DNA from: Tannerellaceae bacterium
Lineage (GTDB): Bacteria; Bacteroidota; Bacteroidia; Bacteroidales; Tannerellaceae
NCBI GenBank assembly: GCA_020860805.1
Contig: JAJBTP010000271.1
Location: forward strand, 1 to 9,007
Reading direction: 5' to 3'
DNA length: 9,007 nucleotides
Shown here: one piece after another, positions 1-8,302 of the stretch
How the letters are laid out: every line of letters starts with the position of its first letter
Position numbering within the stretch: the first letter of the stretch is position 1
The notes under the pieces: model-generated
Databases searched by the model: none
Told to the model about the DNA's origin: nothing
The model's input: the letters and a program-made list of their open reading frames with translations, nothing else
Translations under genes and position numbers: made by a program

Positions 1-1
1 G

Positions 2-523
2 GATATTTCTTATTTCCCGGATATCTCTTCAGAATTCAGTTATACTTTTATAGAAGATAAAGAGGAAAAATATGATAGTTTCATTCCATTAGAAATAATA
101 GTATTTGAACGTTTCTATGAAGATACAGTAACGTATAAGTCTAAAAAGGCAGGGTTAAATCTGAATGTCCGTCCTATTAATGCTGTGGATACATCTGTAA
201 TGCATGTTATATATTGCAGAGGGGGTGAGGTAGAGCAAAACGAAAATCTTAAAAAAATAATAGACCAGAATTTTACTGCAGAGTTTCCTTATCCGATACC
301 TTTTATAGAGGATATAACGGTGAATGCCTCTGCTGTAAATGCTTTGGATTCTACTTATATGGTTTACGTCTATCAAGCGGAGGGAAAAAGAGCTGTGCCG
401 GAAAAATATCATATGAATCCTGCTGTAGGTATTTTGCCTGGAGAATGGCCACATGGATATTCAACCGGGGTAAATGTCAGTGACTCCCGGAATGAGATAA
501 TTTATTGGGCTGTAGCCTGGTAA
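2..523 (+). CDS. Unknown protein, C-terminal part (5' end outside window)
   Basis: An open frame runs from the left edge without a stop to TAA at 521-523 and gives 173 residues. No start can be chosen because the frame is open at the edge; the internal ATG at 200 is not a credible start because sensible protein-like sequence precedes it. The visible part is acidic and aromatic, alternating short hydrophobic and charged stretches, as in a beta-rich exported protein. It has one cysteine (in the segment VIYCRGGE) and no transmembrane helix. It ends with the aromatic tail EIIYWAVAW, which is compatible with a final beta strand. I do not recognise the family. It is convergent with the gene at 552-1094, with 28 bases between the two stops. 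The antisense frame across it lacks any protein-like character, so the + strand is the coding one. Confidence 0.7.
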   Translation, partial: DISYFPDISSEFSYTFIEDKEEKYDSFIPLEIIVFERFYEDTVTYKSKKAGLNLNVRPINAVDTSVMHVIYCRGGEVEQNENLKKIIDQNFTAEFPYPIPFIEDITVNASAVNALDSTYMVYVYQAEGKRAVPEKYHMNPAVGILPGEWPHGYSTGVNVSDSRNEIIYWAVAW

Positions 524-551
524 TGAAATAGCCGGAACGGATTACCGTAAT

Positions 552-1094
552 TTAATCTAACGCTATTGGGGGAATCCGGACTTCCTTCAAGCCAACACGA
601 ATTATATTACCAGTACAGATAAAGTAATCTGTTTGATTTTCAAGGTCGAGGGTGTCGCCCGGAACTTGGGTAGAATGCCGGTTTTTAAGCAGAACTTCTT
701 TTTTCACAAAGTCTACTGATTCCGGAGCCGAATCGAACTCTGCATAGATACCATACGTACTATAAAGATGGTTTTCCGGTCGTTTATAAAATAAAAAACT
801 ACTCCCATCGGCTGCGGCATTATAGACCTCAAAACAATCATATCCACCGGTATTATCTCCGGAACTAAAAAGATATTCGACGGATGAACCATCCGCCGTA
901 TACAGGGTATAAATGGGAACAACTTCACCATTCCGGGAAATTACCAGTTCATCCTTTTCCGTACCGGGGTAAAGCGTACGACGAACAAACACACTGCCCC
1001 CAGTAGTAACTAATGAATCCGGGTTTCCGGACGGATTAACAGCATATACCGCCATACTTATCCATACCAGTAATCCTATCGTAAATGGTTTCAT
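552..1094 (-). CDS. Small exported protein of unknown function
   Basis: This is an intact 180-aa frame from ATG at 1094 to TAA at 552-554. Residues 1-18 form a signal peptide: Lys at position 2, a hydrophobic core (IGLLVWISMAV), then a YA-V cleavage site. There is no lipobox cysteine, so the protein should be periplasmic or secreted. The mature part (about 160 aa) is rich in Tyr, Gly, Ser and Asp, with alternating polar and hydrophobic residues that suggest a beta structure, and it contains two cysteines (in YDCFEV and YFICTG). I do not recognise the family. The start lies 13 bases after the stop of the MuiA-like gene on the same strand, so the two are probably co-transcribed and may act together at the envelope. 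It is the only - strand gene here with an undamaged frame. Confidence 0.75.
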   Translation of the reverse strand: MKPFTIGLLVWISMAVYAVNPSGNPDSLVTTGGSVFVRRTLYPGTEKDELVISRNGEVVPIYTLYTADGSSVEYLFSSGDNTGGYDCFEVYNAAADGSSFLFYKRPENHLYSTYGIYAEFDSAPESVDFVKKEVLLKNRHSTQVPGDTLDLENQTDYFICTGNIIRVGLKEVRIPPIALD

Positions 1095-1107
1095 TGTTCC
1101 GGATACT

Positions 1108-2883
1108 TTATAAATTTAACTTCATTTCTTTCGGATACTTTACACTATAGCTTATCTGGTAGGTTTTTGTTTCGCCGGAAGTTATCTCCTGTTCCCACGT
1201 AATAACGCCAATCTCTTCTACATTTGTTGTCCATGGGGATGTTTCTTTAAGCAAATTTACATCTATTTTTTTCTGGGTGGATATCGGATATTGATCCTTT
1301 AATACCATTTGAATGGGTTTATTCTGATTATTTTTGACGGTAAGCTGATATGCAAAGGTTTGTTGAATATCATTGCCCAGAGATTTCCCGGAACTATAAT
1401 CTTTCATCTTTTCACGTTTAACCGCTATTCTTTTGTCTGTTCCTAGTGTCAGGGTGAGTTTGGATTTAGTGGAAGCTGCATCTATAAATGTTTCTCCAAT
1501 GTAAGTGCCATCATAGGTTATATTTGCTTTTCCACTTAATAAACCCAATTTTTCCCAATCGGCTATTTCCGCAAGCAGATAGGTTTCAGTGTCTAATTTC
1601 GGGGTACAATAGTATTTATACTCCGCTGTTGTTTCTTTTACCAATAAATCGATAGTTTGTTCTTTGCCGTTTCCCGGTATGCTATAAGGCAAGTCTATCG
1701 TATATATCAGGCTCAATGCATTATCGGATTCTGTGACGAAATCGTCCATCGAGTTACTTAATTCAACCATAACAACACCATTGGAAGCTCTTGAACCATA
1801 AATGGCTGTAGAAGTAGTATCTTTCAGTACTTGTATGTTTTTTATCATAGCCGGATTAATCCTTTCAAATTGTTCTTTGGTTATGAGCTCACCGTCCACA
1901 ATATAGACGGGTTCGTTTGCCTCTCGCTGTACTATCGCAGGTTGACTGGTTTTTATAGGTATAACTATTTTGTATAATTATATCATCGGAAGAAGGTTGG
2001 AAATAAGAATGTTCTTTCAGGAACCATGCAGACAACAAGGGTGCCACTTTTCCATTGCTTGGCATACCTGTGGAAAGCGTAAGTTTTACTTTTTCCCAAT
2101 CCAGTCCGGTGGTCTGATGTACTTTTGACTTCTGTGTTATTCTTATAGGCTTGTCTGTGGATTCTACATGGATATCAAAGAAGGGAGTCCATCCGGCATG
2201 AGTTGTAAAATAGGTAATCAAAAAAGTACTGTTCAAGGGCCGGGATGCTGATACGGTTAATTTTAAAACTCCTGATGATTTACTACCTTTCATATTTTCC
2301 TGGTCCCGCTGTGCTTTGAGCCGGGTAACAGTTTCATTGATTGCCTTTTTTCTTTTTCCAAAGATTTAAGTAAGGTTTCTGCTTCTTCGGACTTACTTTT
2401 ATAATATTCAATGGTCTTTACCAGTTCGTCAATGCCTAAACCGGATTCCGAACCGGAAATATTTTTAGTAATTCCTTCCTGAAGATACTTCAGTATTTCC
2501 CTGTTTATTTTATTTTCTATTTCTATCCGGTCGAGCCTGTCCTGGTATACAGTTATGGAATCTTCGATTTTTCTTACATACGATGCCGACGGTTTAGAGG
2601 CTGTGAGATAATCAACTGAATATTCATAGGATGAAACTACTACACCGGCAGGTGATTTAATTTTTAAACTGTTTAAATCTATCCCGGGACTTAACCCTTC
2701 AATATAGATTTCATTTTCTCCCTTTACCAGATTGGCAGTAGCACTGTGGGTTAATTCGGCTCCTTTGAAAAAAACGGTTGCTTCACTCAGTTTAGAACCC
2801 AGCGTTATTTTATCCTGGGCTTTCAGAGGAAGAGAAAATAAAGAAATAAGAATAAGAACGACAGAGTAATCAGATGTTTTCAT
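1108..2883 (-). CDS. MuiA-like DUF4140/DUF4139 protein with embedded TonB-plug motif; frameshifted as read
   Basis: This matches the 'mucoidy inhibitor MuiA' family, envelope proteins of unknown biochemical role. Residues 1-22 are a signal peptide ending LKAQ. Residues about 28-90 are DUF4140 (KLSEATVFFKGAELTHSA), followed by a coiled coil rich in Lys and Glu to about 195. DUF4139 begins near 205 (YFTTHAGWTPFFDIHV), is interrupted at about 324-375 by a SusC-type plug motif, and resumes to the end, closing with the usual YPKEMKLNL-type tail. Two indels break the frame. A coding A-run at 2346-2351 lacks one A; restoring it gives the coiled-coil end KKAINETVTRLKAQRDQEN running into MKGSKSSG. The A-run at 1968-1971 has one extra A (or lacks two); correcting it gives VIPIKTSQPAIVQREANEP. 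The corrected protein has 591 aa, a normal family length. The three pieces as read are 2290-2883, 1889-2293 and 1108-1899, and the first two overlap as ATGA. Confidence 0.85.
1759..1914 (-). other. SusC/RagA-type TonB plug-like motif inside the DUF4139 protein
   Basis: The encoded segment reads EPVYIVDGE, then INPAMIKNIQVLKD, then TSTAIYGSRASNGVVMVEL. This follows the plug signature of SusC-family TonB-dependent receptors (P-x-Y-V-[IV]-D-G, then 'I-x-x-I-x-V-L-K-D-A-x-x-x-x-I-Y-G-x-R-x-A-N-G-V'). It is about 52 residues long and lies between two halves of DUF4139, with no receptor barrel attached. The likeness is direct from the residues; any role in binding or docking is inference. It could be a structural mimic that pairs with an outer-membrane partner, or simply a domain insertion fixed in this branch of the family. 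Confidence 0.75.
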
Positions 2884-2910
2884 AAGGGCATACTATTTAT
2901 GTTGGTTCCA

Positions 2911-2918
2911 CAAATATA
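2911..2918 (-). promoter_or_regulatory. Candidate Bacteroides -7 promoter element for the MuiA-like gene
   Basis: On the - strand this reads TATATTTG, an exact match to the Bacteroides sigma consensus TAnnTTTG, 27 bases upstream of the ATG at 2883. A TTG-containing stretch (GGTTGTTTC, 2929-2937) lies upstream, but its spacing is shorter than the usual 19-21 bases, so the -33 element is uncertain. An AT-rich region surrounds it. Confidence 0.4.
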
Positions 2919-2992
2919 AAAACTATCTGAAACAACCTTTCTTTTTTTAAGATAAAAGGGTAAATGGTTGAAAAATAATAGAGTTCATAAAG

Positions 2993-3032
2993 AGTCAAAG
3001 TAGTTATTACTCGATTATTCACTACTTTGACT
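2993..3032 (-). terminator. 12-bp perfect inverted repeat, probable terminator of the PUL-like operon
   Basis: AGTCAAAGTAGT (2993-3004) and its exact reverse complement ACTACTTTGACT (3021-3032) flank a 16-base loop. In the - strand transcript the hairpin lies about 30 bases past the transporter stop and is followed by a T-rich stretch (CTTTATGAACTCTATTATTTTTC). The stem is AT-rich and the T-tract is interrupted, so it is not a textbook intrinsic terminator. It could instead be an operator for a dimeric regulator upstream of the MuiA-like gene. Confidence 0.5.
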
Positions 3033-3060
3033 ACTCCGGGCTTGTCTTTTGAGACATCTT

Positions 3061-4065
3061 TTAATTGCCTCCCGATAGCACAATCAGGGAAAGTCCGGCA
3101 ATGAAAAGAACGAACATACCAGTCAGCAGGCGGTTAACGGATGGGGAACTTCCTTTGAACTCTTTCCATATGAATACCCCCCATAAGGCTGCAATCATCG
3201 GAGCTCCCTATCCCAGGGCATAGGAGATAGCTGCACCTGCTTTTCCGGCAGCAATGTAACTCAATGCTGTACCCAGACCCCATATACAGCCTCCTAATAT
3301 GCCTACCATATGCGTCTGGATGCTACCTGAAAAATAGCTTTTATAATCAACGGATTCTCCTACAAAAGGCCGTTTCATGACCAGGGTATTAAACAGGAAG
3401 TTGCTTATCAGTATACCTATTGAGAATATAAAGAATGCAGTATAAGGGGTAGCCATCCCGGCTGTTGGATTTTCGAAATTGTCCAAATCCATAGCGGCAG
3501 CTACAAAACGGTAAAAGAAGGACATGAGTATCCCGGCTATAGCAGCCAGCATAATACCTTTCCGGTTATTTGCCGTTTGTTGCGTCTTATTTTTTCCGGC
3601 AGCTATCCCGTTGCATATAATAGCAACAGCTATGAGAAATACGCCGGCAAACAGAAGAACCGGGTCACCTTTAGGTGTACTGAAATAATTGATAAAAACA
3701 CCCAGCACTAAGGCCAGACCAACTCCTAAAGGAAAAGCTACTGCCATTCCTGCTATGGAAACAGAAGCGGATAAAAGTATATTGGAGGCATTAAAAATAA
3801 CTCCACCGATTAACGCACTTATAAGATGCTGTTTTTCTATCTGTGCAATATCTTCGGTAAAGCTACGTCCGGCCTCTCCAAAACTTCCTAATGTAAAAAC
3901 CAACAGACAGGCAAACAGGAAAATCCCAATGGTATAATCCCAATAGAAAAGTTCATACCGCCAGTTTTTACCGGCCAGCTTCTGGGTATTACCCCAGGAG
4001 CCCCAGCACAACATCGTAATCAGACAAAATACGATGGCTAATGTATAATTTGAAACAATGAACAT
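3061..4065 (-). CDS. RhaT/GRP-like sugar transporter with in-frame amber stop at codon 286
   Basis: This is a polytopic membrane protein of the drug/metabolite-transporter type, closest to the RhaT (L-rhamnose-proton symporter) and GRP sugar-transporter families. It should sit in the inner membrane and import a sugar released by the upstream genes. About ten hydrophobic helices can be seen. The N-terminus carries TM1 with MLCWGSWGNTQKLAGK, and the middle has FNASNILLSASVSIAGMAVAFPLGVGLALVLG. Reading stops at TAG (3208-3210) after SYALG, giving 285 residues. The same frame continues without interruption as GAPMIAALWGVFIWKEFKG and a last helix (LLTGMFVLFIAGLSLIVL) to TAA at 3061-3063, for 334 residues, the usual family length. 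Family members have Gln at the amber position (ALGQGA), so CAG to TAG is the simplest origin. The start ATG at 4065 lies 24 bases after the nucleoside hydrolase stop, consistent with one operon. Substrate is not determinable. Confidence 0.85.
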
Positions 4066-4089
4066 GGTAATAGTATTAAAGTTTTACAA

Positions 4090-5037
4090 TTATTTTTTTC
4101 CCGTAACCTGCCTGACGATAGCATCCAGCGTATGGGTTGTTTTTTATCTCCGTTGATAATCAGGTAGCGGTGCTTTCCCTGCTCCGAAGGGGAGAAAAGA
4201 GAGTACCCGTCCGGGTCTATCGTAATAGTTCCTTTGGGGGGAAAGGTCAAAGTAGTTCCTATCCGGTTCAATGGCATATAATACCGAAGTAAGATCCCAT
4301 GTCTGCCGGTCGTAAGGCATTGTATCATAGATTTTATAAGATACACATAACGGATGTTTGTATCCCTGAGAAAAATCATTCAGGATGCTTTGATGAGGAT
4401 ACAGGAGTTTATTCCCTAATTCCCACCCACTGGCGATTAATTCGGTAGGCCACTTATCAAAAAGAATACGGGCGGCCTCTAAATCCTGTACAATATTCCA
4501 CTCCGGGAAATCAAACTCATTGCCATATAATCCTCCCATAACAGATAGGAATTTTACTTTCTGAGCAACCAGGGCAACTCCGTCTGATTCACTATATTCA
4601 TCCGGTTCAGATAATAATAAACGGGCCAGATTGGTTTCCGGACCAATAGCAATGAATACCACAGAGTTGTCTGGCTGCTCAGCCAGTAATTTACGTTGTA
4701 ATTTGTAACCTTCCGGAATTTCACTTTGTAAGCTACGCCGGGGATGAAGAATTTTTTGTCCGTCAATAATCGTGTCCAGTGTCTGGCGCAAATAGCCTCC
4801 ATCTTCCGGATTAACTCCATTATACGCATATCCCAACGGCATATCCCACCGGTTATTTAATCCGCAATAAGCATCTATATACTCAACCGAGTAGGGATTG
4901 GATTTACTGATGGTAATACCTAACAAATCAATCAAACCTTCTTTTTCATAATTGAATAACATCTGCATGGCCAGTACATCATCTATGTCGTTGCCTACAT
5001 CTGTATCCAGAATGACCGGGATAGGTTTGTTTTCCAT
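4090..5037 (-). CDS. Inosine/uridine-preferring nucleoside hydrolase homologue; frameshifted as read
   Basis: Nucleoside hydrolases cleave the N-glycosidic bond of ribonucleosides using a calcium-bound Asp cluster. The N-terminal motif DTDVGNDIDDVLAM (residues 11-24) supplies that cluster. GNEFDFPEWNIVQDLEAA (172-189) matches the family's Asn/Asp substrate motif, and WDLTSVLYA (247-255) matches the C-terminal 'HDPxAV' motif with Trp in place of His. The corrected length is 315 aa, normal for the family. Two indels break the end: one extra C in the coding C-run at 4236-4241 (correct reading FDLSPKGTITIDPDG), and one missing A in the run at 4140-4145 (correct reading GDKKTTHTLDAIVRQVTGKK, then TAA at 4090-4092). 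As written, the frame leaves the true end early and stops at 4144. There is no signal peptide, so it should be cytoplasmic. As read it is joined in frame to the upstream DUF4832 gene. The start ATG at 5037 lies 13 bases after that gene's restored stop. Confidence 0.85.
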
Positions 5038-5050
5038 ATGTTTGTCCGGA

Positions 5051-6650
5051 TTATTTAATTGATAACGTAAGGACGTATCGCTACGTAAATCATCAAATAG
5101 AGAAACATCCAGTTCAGTCCGGGATATATTCCGGTTCACACCCATATATCCCATCGGATGATACCCTCCTGTAAAGTAGTTTTCGTTGGCAAAGCGTACG
5201 GAAGGTTGCATCCCTGAAGGATCTGCTATGGATAAGGCAATTATCCATTCGCCTTCCGGTAGGGGATTGTCCGGTATAACTTTTTGAGTAACTTCATATA
5301 CAGGGGGCGGAGTCATATATCTTTCTTTTTCTTCTGACCAGTTTTCTCCCGGCATCCACTCTGATATTTTTACATCCTTTAAAACCGTGTCCCATACTTT
5401 TTCCTTGGTTTCAGGGCCTAATAAAGATACTACGACAGGCCAGTCGTAATAAAAGGGAGAAGAACCGGTATTTGTAACTTTAAAAGAGACTGTAAAAGGT
5501 GAATTGCTTTTAGTTTTTACCGGGTAGGAAAACTCCTGTATCACGAACCGGTAACCCATGGCTTTCTGAAGTATTTCAGCATTCTTTCTGAATTCCGGCT
5601 CGTTGAAGTTAGCCCAGGTGATACCTCCCAGATGATTACAATGTAAATTCCGGATTTGCTCTATGGTATAGTCTCTGGTTGGTTTATCCGCTACTACCTC
5701 TTCAAAAGAACGGAATCGTGCCAAATCACCCCAATTCCAGGTAATTTCTCCGCCAATAGGTTGTGTTTTCCACCGGTCACCTAACTTGATCATTTCTTCA
5801 TACCCCCGTACAATTTCCTGGGGTTGTGACCATGAATCCCAGTAGATTCCGAATTCATATTCGTTAAACTCATAGGCATACCGGACTATTACCTTCTTAT
5901 TTTTGAACGCTTTTTGGAAAGCATCTCCCAGTACTTTTTCCATACCGGGTATCCAGGTACGGTTTTCGATGTGTTCCGGCTCGTCATGAGGAGGCCAGTA
6001 AGTGGATAAATCCGGGTCATGGTGTTCACCCCATTCTCCGATAATACCCATTTCTACGTAAGCAACCCGTGGGTCGTTATCCCAGGCTTCACCTAACTTT
6101 TCTACCAGTTTTCCACCCGTTCCGGGAAAGAGGGGTCAAAATATCCTCCCGTAATGGGTATATATTTATCCTTTTCTTCTACATAGGCACCTACTGAACC
6201 CGGGATTTGTTTATAAGGACTTACCTGTGGTGCAAGCCCTTTAGGCCAATGCCAGCCTACTAAATCGTCGGGAATGGCCGGGTCTTTAGGAGTACCGCCA
6301 TGCCAGGGTTCAACCCATACCAGAAATACGCGGGGAATGACTTTTACATTCATATCTTCCACTCCTTTCCAGCGATGGTTACTATATGAAATGATATTAT
6401 CAACTCCGTCGGCCGGGTCATCTTCGAGCATATTCCACTGCATGTATTCTTTTACCATAGAACCGTAGGGTTCGGGGTATTCCGGACGTATCCGGTCTCT
6501 ACCCGGTGCGAAAAACTCCCGGAATCCTTTCATCGGATTTCTGAAAGCCGCCTCGTACTCCGGGTAACTTACTGTTACTCTCTTTTCTTCACAACCTGTG
6601 AAGAAAAGAGGTAAACAGATAAGCAGAGTAAACAAGTGTATATATTTCAT
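5051..6650 (-). CDS. DUF4874/DUF4832 lipoprotein, second paralogue; frameshifted as read
   Basis: The start ATG at 6650 opens a lipoprotein signal peptide (MKYIHLFTLLICLPLFFTGC, lipobox FTGC, lipidated Cys20). It is therefore likely anchored to a membrane, possibly surface-exposed. Residues about 30-200 are DUF4874-like (FRNPMKGFREFF; VEPWHGG; ITGGYFDPSFPERVE). About 201-370 continue as a barrel-like part with GIIGEWGEHH (202-211), RYAYEF, GGEITWNWG (301-309) and GGITWANFNEPE. About 374-530 form a beta-sandwich-like DUF4832 end (FKVTNTGSSPFYYDWPVVV). Two indels are visible. One A is missing at 6109-6112; restoring it joins PERVEKLVEKLGEAWDNDPRVAYVE to MGIIGEWGE. One A is missing at 5054-5056; restoring it gives RYQLK and TAA at 5051, exactly as in the paralogue. 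The corrected protein has 533 aa. The glutamates in GEWGE and GGE suggest a glycosidase-like fold, which is inference: no enzymatic activity of the family is known to me. It starts 7 bases after its paralogue ends. Confidence 0.85.
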
Positions 6651-6657
6651 GGCGAAG

Positions 6658-8275
6658 TTATTTTAATTCATATCTGAGGGTTTTATCCTGACGCATATCT
6701 GTGAATTGAGTATTCTCAATTTCAACAGTCTCCGGTTCGGTATTGATACCGATATATCCCATAGGATGACGTCCACCTTCAAAATAATTCTGAACAGCAA
6801 ACCGTAAGGAAGGTAGCATTCCGGCCGGGTCAAGAACAGCAATGGAAATAATATACCGGCCGTCGGCCAGTTCCGTATCCAGTGTTAGTTCTTCCTCTAT
6901 GTGGTATTTCTGTGCAGGCTGAAGATATGATTTGGATTCATTGCTCCAATTATCTCCCGGCATCCAGGTAGATATTCTGGCTTTTTTCAATGTTTTACTC
7001 CATACCTTCTCATGGGTATCCTCTCTTAATAAAGCGATTTCAACCGGCCAGTCATAATAGAATGGGGATGAACCTGTATTAATTACATCAAAGGAGACTT
7101 TAAAAGGAACATCTTTCTCAATAGTAGCCGTATAATTAAATTCAGAGAGGACAAACCGGTATCCCATTGTTCTTTGCAGCAAATCGGCGTTCGGCTCGAA
7201 AGTAGGGTCATTGAAGTTGGCCCAGGTAATACCCCCCAGGTGGTTACAATGCAAATCACGAATCTGATGGATAACCAAGTCTCTTGTTTCTTCATCGGCT
7301 ACCACCTCTTCAAATGAATTGAATTTGTACAGGCTTCCCCAGTTCCAGGTAATTTCACCTCCAATGGGCTGTGTTTTCCAACGGTCTCCCAGTTTTTTCA
7401 TCTCTTCATATCCTCGTACCTGTTCTTCTTCGATAGCCCATGAATCCCAGTAAATACCAAATTCATAATCCATAAATTCATAGGCATACCGGACCATTAC
7501 TTTTTTATTTTTAAAAGCGGCTGTAAAAGCATCTCCCAGTGTTTTCTCTATACCTGGTATCCAGGTTCGGTTTTCCACATGGTTGGGTTGGTCATGAGGT
7601 TGCCAGTAAGCAGTAATATTTGGGTCATGATGTTCTCCCCATTCTCCGATAATACCCATCTCTATGTTAGGCTACCCGTGGGTCGTTATCCCATGCCTCA
7701 CCAGCTTTGGCTATCAGTTTTTTACCCTATCCTGAAAAGTGGGGTCAAAATAACCTCCTGTAATCGGTGTGTTTGGGTCTTCGCTATAGGTTTGTCCGGG
7801 AATATCCAATGGCCAGTGCCAGCCATTCAAGTCGTCCGGATGGTCTGTATAGGTGTTTTTTTGCATACCCTCCGTGCCAGGGTTCCATCCAAACAATGAA
7901 AATACGTGGAATCACTTTTATGTTCTGGTTTTCCACACCGGCCCAGCGATGATTACTATAGGCAATAATTTTGTCTACTCCATCACTTTCGTCTTCTTCA
8001 ATCATATTCCATTGCATGTATTCTTTAATCATGGAACCATACGGATAGGGATAATCTTCTCTTATCCTGTCATACCCGGGTCCGAAAAACTCCCGTAAGC
8101 CTTTCATCGGATTCCGTATAGCATGCATAAACTCTACAGGACGTATGGTTACCATGCCTTCGGTTATACCACTGCCACCTCCTTCAATCGGAGGCATTAT
8201 TCCGTGGTCTTCCTCTTTGCAGCAAAAGAGTACAGCCAAAAGGAGAATACTTAATATAGTAGCTATTTTTTTCAT
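6658..8275 (-). CDS. DUF4874/DUF4832 lipoprotein, first paralogue; frameshifted as read
   Basis: The start ATG at 8275 opens a hydrophobic leader (ATILSILLLAVLFCC) with adjacent cysteines, a degenerate lipobox that still suggests lipidation, followed by an acidic/Gly linker (KEEDHG to GGGSG). The domain order is the same as in the gene downstream: NPMKGLREFFGPG, MEPWHGG, ITGGYFDPTF, GIIGEWGEHH, RYAYEF, GGEITWNWG, GGITWANFND, then the beta-rich end to RYELK and TAA. Well over half the positions match the second paralogue by eye, so this is a tandem duplication that has since diverged. Three one-base errors break the frame. One extra A sits in the coding run at 7856-7862 (correct reading HGGYAKNTYTDHPDDLNGWHW), one A is missing at 7718-7723 (RVKKLIAKAGEAWDNDPRVA), and one extra A sits at 7667-7668 (VAYIEMGIIGE). 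The corrected length is 538 aa. It starts 27 bases after the SusD-like stop. The role is inferred from context as glycan processing next to SusD. Confidence 0.85.
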
Positions 8276-8302
8276 AATCAGAAACTTTAAATTGTTAACG
8301 TA

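Larger units (their letters stand above)
2884..3060. other. Intergenic region between the transporter and the MuiA-like gene
   Basis: This is an AT-rich 177-base gap with no coding potential that I can defend. It holds the probable promoter of the MuiA-like gene near its left end and a strong inverted repeat at 2993-3032. A small hairpin lies at 3043-3056 (TGTCT, loop TTTG, AGACA), right after the transporter stop codon. No RNA gene or riboswitch is recognised. Confidence 0.5.

Noticed and set aside
155..454. Antisense 99-aa frame on the - strand
   Set aside because: Its composition is not protein-like and it lies opposite a long open frame of better quality.
529..551. Possible hairpin ACGG/CCGT between the convergent genes
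   Set aside because: The stem is only four bases with no T-tract; too weak to call a terminator.
4038..4379. Separate 113-aa gene after the nucleoside hydrolase
   Set aside because: Its middle (GTITIDPDGYSLFSPSEQGKHRY) is the true C-terminal part of the hydrolase in a shifted frame, and its first and last parts are out-of-frame readings; it is not an independent gene.
4144..6051. Genuine 635-aa fusion protein starting at MGIIGEWGE
   Set aside because: The start lies inside a domain whose upstream part is present one frame away, and the junction stop is restored by one A as in the paralogue.
6274..6468. Short + strand frames opposite the DUF4832, SusD and transporter genes
   Set aside because: They lie antisense to well-supported family sequences and show no domain or start signal of their own.
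7714..7896. Separate 60-aa gene
   Set aside because: It is the middle fragment of the first DUF4832 paralogue between two indels, as shown by alignment with the second paralogue.
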